Below, piece after piece: positions 8,113 to 16,609 of a DNA stretch of 64,000 nucleotides; within the stretch, counting starts at the first letter, position 1, and each line of letters begins with the position of its first letter. This DNA comes from an uncultured Acetatifactor sp. (GTDB taxonomy: Bacteria > Bacillota > Clostridia > Lachnospirales > Lachnospiraceae). The notes beneath the pieces were generated by a model. That model saw only the letters and a program-made list of their open reading frames with translations, made no database searches and was not told the DNA's origin. The stretch lies in NCBI GenBank assembly GCA_910584375.1, contig CAJUAH010000014.1, positions 25,377 to 89,376 of the forward strand, in the 5' to 3' direction. Both the position numbers and the translations under genes were made by a program.

Positions 8113-10440
8113 ATGAAGAAAATGCGGACAATGATGAAAAGAATACTGGCGCTGGGGCTGGTTTCCCTGCTGTTGCTGGCGGGCTGCGGCCCCAGTGCCG
8201 GCGCGGGAGAGGACGGCGCAGCCGGGCAGTCCGGCGCGGCGGGGTCTGTCGGAGGCGGGCAGGAGGCGCCGGGAGACGGCGGCTTTGAGAAGACCATGGG
8301 ACGCTATATGGAGTCTCCTGTGACGCTGCCGGAGGGAGTGGAGTATGTAAAGGATATCTGTCTTAAAGATAACGCGCTGGAGTTTACCGCCATGGACGGC
8401 ACGGTGTACCGTCTGGAGGAGCAGGGGCAGAGCTGGCAGGAGATAAGCCGGGCCCCGGAGGAATTGCAGTATCCGCTCAGCGCGTATACCATGGACTATT
8501 ATCAGCGCAATCAGGCCGGAGATATCCTGGCGGGATATATCCTATTTCCGCGGGATGAGGAGGGAAACGTCAACTATGACACTTTCTCTTATGTGCATGC
8601 CTTGTTTCTGGCGGACGGTACCCGCATTGCGGTGGATCTGTCCGAGCAGGAGTATATCTCTTCGGCGGCCTGCGACGGGAGCGGCACTTTTTATCTGGGA
8701 GGGCGCGACCGCATCTACCGCGTGAACGGCCAGGATGGCAGCCTGGAGGTGCTGACGGAGTTCGCGGATCGATGCGACTATCTGTCTGTCTGCGGAAAAT
8801 ATCTGGTCATCCAGGGAGAGACGCTGCAGTTTTATGATCTGGAAGAAAACCGGATGGCGGAGCAGGAACCGGTGCTTGAGGAGTTTTTAAAGGCATGGCT
8901 TGGGCAGTCGGGAGATATAGGCAGCAGGCCATATCTGCTGTCCGTGTCCGGCCAGGAGGACAACAGCCTGTATGTGCTGACCCGGGAGGGGCTTTATCGC
9001 CATGTGCTCTATGGCAGCACCATGGAACAGATCATCGACGGGTCACTCTGCAGCATGAGCGACAGGGCGCACAGCTTTGTCAATATGCTGCAGCTGGGAG
9101 AGACTTTTTATGTGCTTTACAACGACCAACTGAAAAAGTATGTGTACGATCCCGGGGTGCCCACAGTGCCGGAGCATACCCTGCGGGTGTGGGGATTGCA
9201 GCTCAATGAGGATATACAGAGAGTGGTGGGCGCTTTTGCCCAGAGCCACCCGGATCTCTATGTGACTTACGAACATCCTCTGAGCGAGGATACGGGAATG
9301 ACCCGGGAGGACGCCCTGAAAGTGCTGAGCACGGAGCTGGCTACCGGCAACGGCCCGGACGTGCTGCTGCTGGATGACCTGTCCTATGACACCTATGCGG
9401 AGAAGGGCGTGCTGGCCGACTTGACGGCGACGCTGGACGGCACGGGGGAACGCTACATGGATGCGGTGCGGGCGTCCTATCGCAGAGGAGAGGGACAGTA
9501 TGCCATGCCCATGTCGATGGCAGTGCCCGTGCTTATGGGCGCGGAGGATAAGATACAGGGCGTTTCTGATCTGGAGCAGCTTACGGAGCTGATCGAACAG
9601 TCCCGGGCGGCCCAGCCGGAAGGGACGCTGCTGAGCTTTAACCGACCGGAAAACGCGCTGCAGCTTTTGGCTGTGGTCTCTATGGACGACTGGATGGATG
9701 AGAGCGGCGGTGTTGACAGCGAGGGAGTTAAAAATTTCCTGACGCTGGCCAAACGGATCTATGACGCCCAGGTCTCCGGGATGACGGTCAAAGAGATGGA
9801 GGGCATGGACCAGCTTGTGGGCTATATAAACGGAAGGGAACAGATCTGGACGCAGGCAGGTTATCAGGTGGAAAACGCCCTGTATTTCCACCAGCCCTTC
9901 GCCATGGGCCTGCTGAACAGCAATATGTCCGTGATGGGCGACTACAATATGACTTCGGAGATCATGAGCATGCTGGGTATGACCATGGTTCCCCTGGCGG
10001 GAGAAAACGGATATATCGGCCGGGCGTACAATATACTGGCGGTGAATGAAGGCTCTGGGGTAAAAGAGCAGGCTCTGGAGTTTGTGGCCTATGCGCTGTC
10101 CAAACAGTTTGCCACCGAGAGCTATATCGGAATGGGTTCCGTCAACTGGGATGTGCTGGAGGAGCAGATCCGCAGAAGTCAGGAGGACGGCATCAGCGCA
10201 TTTATGAGTTTTGAGGATATCGACGGCAAGCCGCAGGCAGTGGAAGTGGATAATCCCTCCCAGGAGGAGCTGGCGGCGCTGCGGCAGATCCTGGAGGCCT
10301 GCCAGGGCGTCAGCCAGTGCGACAGCCGGGTATATGACGCGGTGATCGAAACGGGGGCAAAGGCTCTTACCGGGGAGATCACGGTGGAGGACGCTGTGAA
10401 GGAGATTGAGAAAAAAGTGTCTCTGTATCTGGCCGAATAG
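8113..10440 (+). CDS. Solute-binding lipoprotein with long N-terminal propeller-like region
   Basis: Lipoprotein of 775 residues: signal peptide with lipobox LLAGC (Cys25), then a Gly/Ala-rich tether. Residues ~65-340 hold short repeated beta-rich units (for example GSGTFYLGGRDRIYRVNG and NSLYVLTREGLYRH) that look like a beta-propeller sensor region. From about residue 350 (TLRVWGLQLNEDIQRVVGAF) the sequence becomes a type 1 extracellular solute-binding protein, the sugar-binding family. It begins the run of two MalF/MalG-like permeases and lies opposite the two-component system. The ligand is unknown. An alternative role is as a ligand sensor for the kinase. RBS GAGGAGAG is just upstream. 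Confidence 0.85.
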   Translation: MKKMRTMMKRILALGLVSLLLLAGCGPSAGAGEDGAAGQSGAAGSVGGGQEAPGDGGFEKTMGRYMESPVTLPEGVEYVKDICLKDNALEFTAMDGTVYRLEEQGQSWQEISRAPEELQYPLSAYTMDYYQRNQAGDILAGYILFPRDEEGNVNYDTFSYVHALFLADGTRIAVDLSEQEYISSAACDGSGTFYLGGRDRIYRVNGQDGSLEVLTEFADRCDYLSVCGKYLVIQGETLQFYDLEENRMAEQEPVLEEFLKAWLGQSGDIGSRPYLLSVSGQEDNSLYVLTREGLYRHVLYGSTMEQIIDGSLCSMSDRAHSFVNMLQLGETFYVLYNDQLKKYVYDPGVPTVPEHTLRVWGLQLNEDIQRVVGAFAQSHPDLYVTYEHPLSEDTGMTREDALKVLSTELATGNGPDVLLLDDLSYDTYAEKGVLADLTATLDGTGERYMDAVRASYRRGEGQYAMPMSMAVPVLMGAEDKIQGVSDLEQLTELIEQSRAAQPEGTLLSFNRPENALQLLAVVSMDDWMDESGGVDSEGVKNFLTLAKRIYDAQVSGMTVKEMEGMDQLVGYINGREQIWTQAGYQVENALYFHQPFAMGLLNSNMSVMGDYNMTSEIMSMLGMTMVPLAGENGYIGRAYNILAVNEGSGVKEQALEFVAYALSKQFATESYIGMGSVNWDVLEEQIRRSQEDGISAFMSFEDIDGKPQAVEVDNPSQEELAALRQILEACQGVSQCDSRVYDAVIETGAKALTGEITVEDAVKEIEKKVSLYLAE

Positions 10441-10449
10441 GAGATCGGT

Positions 10450-11304
10450 ATGAAGAAGATTGCAAAAAGATCTGTAAGGCGGGGCGGGAGCCGGGGACTG
10501 TGGTTCCTGGCTCCCAGCCTGTTGGGGGTGGGCTATCTGGTGCTGCTCCCCACGGGGGATGTGCTGCGGCGTTCCTTTGCCACTGCCCTGTCCGGCCAGT
10601 GGGCGGGGCTGGACAATTACCGCAGGGTGCTGGAAAACGAGGCGTTTCGGCTGGCGGTGACAAATACGCTGCGGTTCCTGGCGCTGAGTCTGCCGCTGCT
10701 GCTCTTCCTGGGGCTGCTGCTGGCGCTGGTGATCTGCCGGGTTCCCCGGCTGGAGCATTTCAAAGCCATGTACCTGCTGCCCATGGCAATCCCGGCGGCA
10801 ACGGTGGTATTGGTGTGGAGGCTGGTTTTTTCCCGGCAGGGCTTTCTCAACGCCTGGCTGGGAACCCATGTGGATTTTATGGGGGAGAGTTCTTCCCTGG
10901 CGATCCTGGTGGGCAGTTATATATGGAAGAATCTGGGGTATACGATGGTGCTGTGGCTGGCGGGGCTGAAAGCCATACCCGCGGAGCAGACGGAGGCGGC
11001 CAGAGTGGACGGGGCGGGGCGGATACGGTGCTTTTTTCAGATCACTCTGCCCAATTTAAAGGGCAGCGCCTACACGATCACGGTGCTGTCCCTGCTCAAT
11101 GCCTTCAAGTCTTTCCGGGAGGCGTATCTGGTCAGCGGCGCTTATCCCCAGCAGGATATCTACCTGTTGCAGCATCTGTTCCAGAACTGGTATACCAAGC
11201 TGGACATGGATAAGCTGGCGGCGGGAGCGGTACTTATGGCGCTGGTGCTGGGGGCGCTGTCCCTGTTGCTGCAAAGGTTATGGAACACGACGGACGCTCT
11301 GTGA
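10450..11304 (+). CDS. ABC transporter permease, MalF/UgpA type
   Basis: Inner-membrane permease of 284 residues with about six TM segments; the first follows a basic N-terminus (KKIAKRSVRRGG). The ATPase-contact EAA loop reads EQTEAARVDGAGRI, typical of carbohydrate-uptake (CUT1) transporters. It starts 9 nt after the binding-protein stop, so the genes are co-transcribed. No ATPase gene is in the cluster. CUT1 systems in Firmicutes often share one MsmK-type ATPase encoded elsewhere, so the transporter can still be functional. Confidence 0.92.
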   Translation: MKKIAKRSVRRGGSRGLWFLAPSLLGVGYLVLLPTGDVLRRSFATALSGQWAGLDNYRRVLENEAFRLAVTNTLRFLALSLPLLLFLGLLLALVICRVPRLEHFKAMYLLPMAIPAATVVLVWRLVFSRQGFLNAWLGTHVDFMGESSSLAILVGSYIWKNLGYTMVLWLAGLKAIPAEQTEAARVDGAGRIRCFFQITLPNLKGSAYTITVLSLLNAFKSFREAYLVSGAYPQQDIYLLQHLFQNWYTKLDMDKLAAGAVLMALVLGALSLLLQRLWNTTDAL

Positions 11305-11391
11305 CGGGCCGTTTCCACAGACGGTCAATCAGGCATGTCGCGCAGGACAATTGACAGATGAGATATTGCGGATAAAGTTGGGGGTAGATCC

Positions 11392-12243
11392 ATGAAGAAA
11401 AAAATAGTGAACTGGATGGCGGCAGGTATATTCCTGGCCCTGGGCGCCGCCATATGTCTGCCGGTGCTGATGCTGGTCAGCGGGTCCCTGGCGGACGGAC
11501 AGGAGTGGATGCAGCGGACGGCGGGCTATCTGCATGACACCCAGGAGTATATCGGATGGCGCTGGATACCGGACTATCCCACGGTGGAGCATTACCAGCG
11601 GTTGCTGTTTTACTCTCCGGCCTTTTTCCGGCTGTTCTGGAACTCGCTGGGCATGACGGGAGGGATCCTGCTGGGGCAGTTGGTTATAGCCGTGCCTGCG
11701 GCCTGGGCCTTCGCCGTGTATCGGTTCCGGGGGAAAAACTTGCTGTTTTCCCTGTATGTAATCCTGATGCTGCTGCCCTTTCAGGTGACGATGCTGTCCA
11801 AGTATCTGGTGCTGCAGCAGGCGGGGATGATTAACACCCGGTGGGCGGTGGTGCTGCCCGCCATATTTTCCACTTTTCCCGTGTTTTTGATCTATCGGAG
11901 TTTTGCGGGGATTCCGGCAGAGCTGTTGGAAGCGGCCCGGGTAGACGGAGCCGGGGAACTGCAGAGCTTTGTCCGGGTGGGACTGCCGGTGGCCCAGGGC
12001 GGGATTCTGGCGGCTATGATCCTGAGTTTCCTGGAGAGCTGGAACATGATGGAGGAGCCGCTCACTTTTTTACAGGACAAATCTCTGTGGCCTCTGTCCC
12101 TGTATCTGCCGGAGATCGCCATGGACCAGGCGGGCTATGCCTGCGGGGCCAGCGTGATCACGCTGACGGTGTCCCTGTTCGTGTTCGCCATATTTCATGA
12201 CGCGCTGGAGCAGGGGATCATTACGTCGGGGCTGAAGGCGTAA
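11392..12243 (+). CDS. ABC transporter permease, MalG/UgpE type
   Basis: Second permease of the same CUT1-like transporter, 283 residues and about six TM segments, with EAA loop ELLEAARVDGAGEL. It would form the heterodimeric membrane channel with the preceding MalF-like subunit. The gap to that gene is 87 nt. Its stop codon TAA is directly abutted by, and appears to form one copy of the target duplication of, the MITE-like element that follows. Confidence 0.92.
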   Translation: MKKKIVNWMAAGIFLALGAAICLPVLMLVSGSLADGQEWMQRTAGYLHDTQEYIGWRWIPDYPTVEHYQRLLFYSPAFFRLFWNSLGMTGGILLGQLVIAVPAAWAFAVYRFRGKNLLFSLYVILMLLPFQVTMLSKYLVLQQAGMINTRWAVVLPAIFSTFPVFLIYRSFAGIPAELLEAARVDGAGELQSFVRVGLPVAQGGILAAMILSFLESWNMMEEPLTFLQDKSLWPLSLYLPEIAMDQAGYACGASVITLTVSLFVFAIFHDALEQGIITSGLKA

Positions 12244-12395
12244 GGAACTGTCCGAAAATAACTTGTGCAGATGACGCAGGATAAGTTCGTACAGGCAAGG
12301 CGGAAGAGGGAGGCATCGGGGTACGCTGACTGATGACAACGCAGACTGTGCGGATTTAGACAAGTCAAATGCACAAGTTATTAATGGACAGTTCC
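12244..12395. mobile_element. 152-bp MITE-like element with 26-bp terminal inverted repeats
   Basis: The left end (12244-12269) and the reverse complement of the right end (12370-12395) agree at 23 of 26 positions: both start GGAACTGTCC and continue, after a 4-bp variable block, with ATAACTTGTGCA. The element is flanked on both sides by TAA (12241-12243 and 12396-12398), consistent with a 3-bp target duplication, the left copy being the permease stop codon. It has no coding capacity. A TNA-type target suggests mobilisation by an IS5-group transposase, but no parent element is in the window. Confidence 0.75.
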
Positions 12396-12477
12396 TAACT
12401 GCGGAAAATTGCTTCGCAGGGGAGAGTTTAAGGAGAGATTGGAAGAGTTTGGCATGAAGATATAAGGAGCGGAGAAG

Positions 12478-13974
12478 ATGGATAGAAAGAGAAAAGCAGT
12501 GGTGGTGGGATTTATCCTGTTTTTGGCAGTGATGGGCATATGCAGCCTGGTGACAAAGGGCATCTATATGGCCAGGCTTCCCCGGGTGACCACCACCGTC
12601 CCCAGGGAGATGTGCCTGTACCACGAGGTGTCCGCCGCGGGGGCGGTGGAGACGGGGCAGGAGTACGGTATTTATGCTCCGTCCGGGTTGCGGATAGCGG
12701 CGATCGGCGTGCAGAAGGGGGAGGCTTTCTCGGAGGGGGACGGATTGCTGCAGCTGGATGTGGAAGATCTGGAGCGCATCATAAAAGAAAAAGATCTGGA
12801 GTACCAGAAACTGGCCTGCCAACAGCGGGAGGCGGAGAGCCAGGGCGCGCTGGGCAGTCAAAGCAGCGCAAGGACGCTGACCCGCGCCCAGCAGGATTGG
12901 GAGACAGAGCAGCGGGACGGAGCGGTGCTGCTCAGCCGGGTCAGGGAAGACCATGCCCGCGCCCGGGCGGCCCGGGATCAGACCGGGAGGGAATTGGATC
13001 AGGCCCGCAGGGATCTGGAACAGCATAAGAAAGAGACGGTGCACGGCGGGCAGCAGGGGAACGGCGCGGACACTGTCAGCGGCGGAGACAACACACAGCC
13101 TTCCGCACCCGGCAGCTGCCAGCGGTGCGGGGAACTGGAGGATGCCATCGCGCGTCTGGAGGCTCAGGCGAGCCAGCAGGATCAGGCGGTAATCCAGGCG
13201 GCGCAGGCAGCGGAGGATACCGAATTGTCCATCGGGAACCGTCTTGTGGCGGCCTGGCGCGGCGTGGAGGACGCCTGGGCGGCGTCCCAGAGTAGCGACT
13301 ATCAGGCGGCGGCAGACCTGGCCAGGCTGGAACAGGACTATCTGGAGAGCGAGATCCGGGAACTGCGGGAGCTGGTGGAGGCGGAGGGCTGGATCCGTGC
13401 CCGGGAGAGCGGGAAGGTGACGCGGCTGTGCGTGGGCGTGGGCGAGCGGACTCCCGATACGGCGCAGCTGCTCTACACGCCAGACGACGGCCTGCGGCAG
13501 CTCTGGGCACAGCTTACCAAAGAACAGGCCAAATATGTGTCTGTGGGCACGAGGATGCAGTTGGATTATGAGACCGTCAGCAGCGGAAAACGCAGCCAGG
13601 AAGGGATCGTCAGTTATCTGGAGTCCCAGCCCGACGGCAGTCTGCGGATCCTGTTGGACGTGACAGATATGGGGATGGATCTGGGGCAGCAGGTGGCGCT
13701 GAAAAGTACCTGGCAGTCGGAGAATTTTGATATGGTGGTGCCTCTGTCCGCTCTGCACAGAGACGGGAACAACAGCAGCTTTGTCTACACCCTGCGGCAG
13801 GAGAACGGCATCCTGGGCGTGGAATGGCATGTGACGGCGCTGTATGTGGATGTGGCGGATCAGAACGATCGCTACGCCGCCATCCGGTCGGCTGGCCTGT
13901 CCCCGGATACGGCCATCATCCTGACCTCCACGGCGGATCTGAAGGAGAATCAGGTGGTGCGGGTGGTGGAATAG
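12478..13974 (+). CDS. HlyD/MacA-like membrane fusion protein
   Basis: Adaptor-type protein of 498 residues: one N-terminal TM (about 7-27), a lipoyl-like half (VSAAGAVETGQEYGIYAPSG), a long coiled coil (about 95-300, interrupted near 185-205 by a Gly/Gln-rich stretch and a CQRCG motif), then the second lipoyl half and a beta-barrel region. In transport complexes such proteins link an inner-membrane ABC or RND pump to the outside. No pump gene is adjacent, and the upstream genes are an importer. RBS GGAGAAG is directly upstream. A sensor or assembly role with the two-component system is possible but only inferred. Confidence 0.8.
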   Translation: MDRKRKAVVVGFILFLAVMGICSLVTKGIYMARLPRVTTTVPREMCLYHEVSAAGAVETGQEYGIYAPSGLRIAAIGVQKGEAFSEGDGLLQLDVEDLERIIKEKDLEYQKLACQQREAESQGALGSQSSARTLTRAQQDWETEQRDGAVLLSRVREDHARARAARDQTGRELDQARRDLEQHKKETVHGGQQGNGADTVSGGDNTQPSAPGSCQRCGELEDAIARLEAQASQQDQAVIQAAQAAEDTELSIGNRLVAAWRGVEDAWAASQSSDYQAAADLARLEQDYLESEIRELRELVEAEGWIRARESGKVTRLCVGVGERTPDTAQLLYTPDDGLRQLWAQLTKEQAKYVSVGTRMQLDYETVSSGKRSQEGIVSYLESQPDGSLRILLDVTDMGMDLGQQVALKSTWQSENFDMVVPLSALHRDGNNSSFVYTLRQENGILGVEWHVTALYVDVADQNDRYAAIRSAGLSPDTAIILTSTADLKENQVVRVVE

Positions 13975-14515
13975 AAGCGGATCCGGATGCTGCCGTTTTC
14001 AAATAGCCAGCCAGTTCGGCCGCTGTTTCCCGCATCCCGCGCCTGAGCCAGACCTCAATCCAACCATACAGAAAGAATGCCACATAAGCGGAAGAATAGG
14101 CGGAAACCACATCCTGCTCCGGATTAAAACCGCACAGATCCAGGAGGATGTCTTTTAGAAGATAGGTCAATCCTCTTTTGTAGAGCAGACCGTAAAAATC
14201 CCGGTTTCCTTCAAGGTGGGAGAACACTTGATAGACCACTCTATCCAGAGGGAGCCCGGGATTTTTAGCCAGTTCGTCCATCCACCCGTGAAAAAGGAAC
14301 GTAATATGTGCTTTGAGAATATCTTCTTTGGTCTCAAAATTGCGGTAAAAGGACGTCCGTCCCACACCGGCCGCGTCACACAGTTCGCTGATGGAGATCT
14401 CGTTGAGCGGCTTATCCGCCAACAGGGCCAACAGCGAATCCGTAAGATGCTCCAGCACATAGGCGTTGCGGTTCTTATTGCTAAACGGTGAAACACTTTT
14501 CTCTCTTTGTTCCAT
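13916..14515 (-). CDS. TetR/AcrR-family transcriptional regulator
   Basis: Repressor-type protein of 199 residues. The HTH is near the N-terminus (LNEISISELCDAAGVGRTSFYRNF), followed by an all-helical ligand and dimer domain resembling the TetR C-terminal type found with DhaS-like regulators. ATG 14515 has GGGAG at 8 nt. It is divergent from the small membrane ORF and hydrolase at 14626, with palindromic sites between. The last ~25 residues (SGSASIPPPAPPDSPS...) are antisense to the end of the HlyD-like gene, giving a 59-nt convergent CDS overlap; the original stop was probably lost. Confidence 0.88.
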   Translation of the reverse strand: MEQREKSVSPFSNKNRNAYVLEHLTDSLLALLADKPLNEISISELCDAAGVGRTSFYRNFETKEDILKAHITFLFHGWMDELAKNPGLPLDRVVYQVFSHLEGNRDFYGLLYKRGLTYLLKDILLDLCGFNPEQDVVSAYSSAYVAFFLYGWIEVWLRRGMRETAAELAGYLKTAASGSASIPPPAPPDSPSDPPWRSG

Positions 14516-14549
14516 TTTCCCTACTCCCATTGACAAATACATCCGTTGC

Positions 14550-14594
14550 TGATACATTTGTATTGATGTTACACATGTATCAATATAACATGTG
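14550..14594. promoter_or_regulatory. Overlapping palindromes between the TetR gene and the hydrolase operon
   Basis: Two overlapping inverted repeats lie in the divergent region: TGATACA (14550-14556) with TGTATCA (14576-14582), and CACATGT (14572-14578) with ACATGTG (14588-14594). Size and position fit operators for the adjacent TetR-family repressor acting on its own gene and on the hydrolase operon. Regulator assignment is inferred from position. Confidence 0.55.
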
Positions 14595-14625
14595 AAAATC
14601 ATTCTGTCAAGGGAGGATATGGGAG

Positions 14626-14760
14626 ATGACATTAACGCACAGACGCATTCTTATTTTACTGCTAGTCGTTATGATCGCCGCCGTTTTGGGGAGGTTAGCG
14701 GTGCGGGCCACGATGAACCTGCTGCTGGGCGGCACGCTGTTTGGAGGGAATTTTTTATGA
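14626..14760 (+). CDS. 44-residue single-span membrane peptide
   Basis: A short ORF with a strong ribosome site (GGGAGG at 14611-14616, 9 nt before ATG 14626). It encodes 44 residues: a basic start (MTLTHRRIL), a hydrophobic stretch (ILLLVVMIAAVLG), then RLAVRATMN and a Gly/Leu-rich tail. Its stop TGA overlaps the hydrolase start as ATGA (14757-14760), so the two are almost certainly translationally coupled. No family is recognised. It could be a leader that sets hydrolase translation or a membrane partner. Confidence 0.65.
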   Translation: MTLTHRRILILLLVVMIAAVLGRLAVRATMNLLLGGTLFGGNFL

Positions 14761-15806
14761 GCGGATTTACTGTGAGCGGATCTTCTACGGATAATCAGAA
14801 AACAGGTAAAAAGAAAACGGGAGGACGGGTGATGTGGGGATTTATTTATGTGGGGGCTTTTATAACGGCGTTTACGGTTTCCGCTATCCTGAAGATGAAA
14901 GTAGACCCGTTTGCGGGGAAATACACGGTTCACTGGGACAGCTCCGTGGGAACGGTCTATACGGATCTTTCCTATGGGGACGGCGAGGCTAACAAGTTTG
15001 ATCTCTATGTGCCCGCGGACAGCGGCAGGGAGAGTTACGGGCTGGTGGTTTATCTTCATCCGGGAGGGTTCACCAGCGGCGACAAGAGCGGCGATCAGGA
15101 GATGCTGGCGTGGCTTTGCGCCAAAGGCTATGTGGCGGCGGGCATCAATTACACCCTGTTCAGCGAGGAAAATCCTCAGGCCAATGTCTATACCCAGTCT
15201 GTGGAGATCAGGGACAGCATTCCCTTTGTGATCGCCGAGGCGGAAAAATTGGGATACCCCATTGACAAAATGGCGGTGGCAGGCGGTTCGGCAGGCCATG
15301 CGCTCGCCATGCTGTACGCGTATCGGGACGCCGATATATCGCCTGTTCCGGTGAAAATGGTCTTCGGCGCAGTGGGGCCGTCCTGCTTTTACCTGGAGGA
15401 CTGGATCAACATGGGGGCCGATCCCGAACATCCGAATCCGGTGGATCCCAATACGGATTACAGCGGTATAGCGGGTCTGTTTTCCGTTATGGCCGGGAAG
15501 GAGATCACGGCGGATATGTTTGCTACGGGCGCTTATCTGGAACAGGTGAAAGATATCTCCGCGGCTATGTGGATCGACGAGGATTCCGTGCCCACCGTGT
15601 GCGCTTATGGCGCGTGGGACAGGGTGCAGGCGTTTGGCGCCTCCAGGCGGCTGGAGGCGGCGCTGACGGAAAATAATGTTCCTCACGAATACATTGTGTT
15701 TCCCCATTCCGGGCATGGTTTGCAGAACGACAACCGACTGTATGGGAGCTATATGGACAAAGTGGAGGAATATTTGGAGATTTATATGCCGATAGACAGG
15801 AAGTAG
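14757..15806 (+). CDS. Membrane-anchored alpha/beta hydrolase
   Basis: Esterase-like protein of 349 residues. A TM anchor lies at about 26-45 (MWGFIYVGAFITAFTVSAIL), and the hydrolase domain follows on the outside. Fold signatures: HPGGFTSGD (oxyanion loop, HGGG-like), AVAGGSAGHAL (nucleophile Ser in G-x-S-x-G), and HSGHGLQ with the catalytic His near the C-terminus; the acid is probably the Asp in YGAWDRV. Substrate unknown. ATG 14757 has GGAGGGA 7 nt upstream and overlaps the stop of the 44-aa ORF. The longer frame from 14592 is antisense-like and lacks a ribosome site. It is probably repressed by the divergent TetR protein. Confidence 0.85.
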   Translation: MSGFTVSGSSTDNQKTGKKKTGGRVMWGFIYVGAFITAFTVSAILKMKVDPFAGKYTVHWDSSVGTVYTDLSYGDGEANKFDLYVPADSGRESYGLVVYLHPGGFTSGDKSGDQEMLAWLCAKGYVAAGINYTLFSEENPQANVYTQSVEIRDSIPFVIAEAEKLGYPIDKMAVAGGSAGHALAMLYAYRDADISPVPVKMVFGAVGPSCFYLEDWINMGADPEHPNPVDPNTDYSGIAGLFSVMAGKEITADMFATGAYLEQVKDISAAMWIDEDSVPTVCAYGAWDRVQAFGASRRLEAALTENNVPHEYIVFPHSGHGLQNDNRLYGSYMDKVEEYLEIYMPIDRK

Positions 15807-15811
15807 AGCGC

Positions 15812-16216
15812 TTATGGCTCTACTTCTTCAGCATCTAGAAACTGCGTTGCAGTCATGCACTTGGGATGTTCCATATTCAGGCATAAAAAATCTTTGTCGC
15901 CCGTTAATATAATATCCACATTATAAAGTATGGCAGAGTTTAAAATGGGTTGATCTTTTGTATCTCGTATCAGCTTTTGTGCGTTAGGCACAGCAGGGAT
16001 CAATTCAAAAGGTAACTCTGCCAGTAATACTTCTGCATCAGGCAGAGTCTGCGGAGCCTTTCTGCTTAGGACTTCTCTAAGTTCTGCCAAATTTTGATCG
16101 CATAAGACCATCTCATGATTTTCTGCAATATATACCAAGGCTTTTGTCGGTTTTGAACAGGGAAATAAAACGGCAGAAATCAGAATGTTGGTATCCACAA
16201 GTATCTTCATTATCAT
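15812..16216 (-). CDS. PIN-domain toxin
   Basis: 134-residue PIN-domain ribonuclease, toxin of a VapBC-like pair. It begins with the typical KILVDTNILISA (first acidic residue Asp8), and further acidic residues of the metal site are in NLAELREVL and TGDKDFL. Its ATG overlaps the antitoxin stop (16213-16216). It is convergent with the hydrolase, 5 bp away. PIN toxins cut specific RNAs; the target is not predictable here. Confidence 0.88.
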   Translation of the reverse strand: MIMKILVDTNILISAVLFPCSKPTKALVYIAENHEMVLCDQNLAELREVLSRKAPQTLPDAEVLLAELPFELIPAVPNAQKLIRDTKDQPILNSAILYNVDIILTGDKDFLCLNMEHPKCMTATQFLDAEEVEP

Positions 16217-16488
16217 TCCTTTCCTGTATCGCTTTGCAAAGTGTTTTTGCGTATTTCGTCAACTAATGCCTGTACATCCTCTTCATTATATACTCCCATC
16301 TGCTCGGCCACGCCCGCAAATGCTTTCTGAGCTTTGTAAATCGCCTGTGAAGAGGCGTTGTTGATTACGACTTCACCGTTTGGATTCTGAAAAAATAAAA
16401 TTTTGTCGCCAGATTTTAGGTCAAGCAGACGGCGGATCTCGACGGGTACAGTAATTTGACCATTGGCGGAGATTTTTGCTAAGTTCAT
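16213..16488 (-). CDS. AbrB/SpoVT-type antitoxin
   Basis: 91-residue protein whose first ~45 residues form the swapped-hairpin AbrB DNA-binding fold (AKISANGQITVPVEIRRLLDLKSGD); the rest is a toxin-binding tail. It precedes and overlaps the PIN toxin gene, the usual order in such modules, and would both neutralise the toxin and repress the operon through the palindrome at 16566-16609. Confidence 0.9.
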   Translation of the reverse strand: MNLAKISANGQITVPVEIRRLLDLKSGDKILFFQNPNGEVVINNASSQAIYKAQKAFAGVAEQMGVYNEEDVQALVDEIRKNTLQSDTGKE

Positions 16489-16565
16489 GTAAATCCTTCC
16501 TTTCTTATAATGGTGCTATCCGGTATAGGTAAATATGCAGAAAGTTTGGAATTTAGAGATAGCTT

Positions 16566-16609
16566 TTTACTTTCCATTTCTATTATATCGCTAATAAAGG
16601 GAAAGTAAA
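16566..16609 (-). promoter_or_regulatory. Promoter and operator of the AbrB/PIN operon
   Basis: On the minus strand TTTACT, a 16-bp spacer and TATAAT form a promoter. Perfect 10-bp inverted arms TTTACTTTCC (16566-16575) and GGAAAGTAAA (16600-16609) enclose it, fitting autorepression by the AbrB-type antitoxin. Confidence 0.55.
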
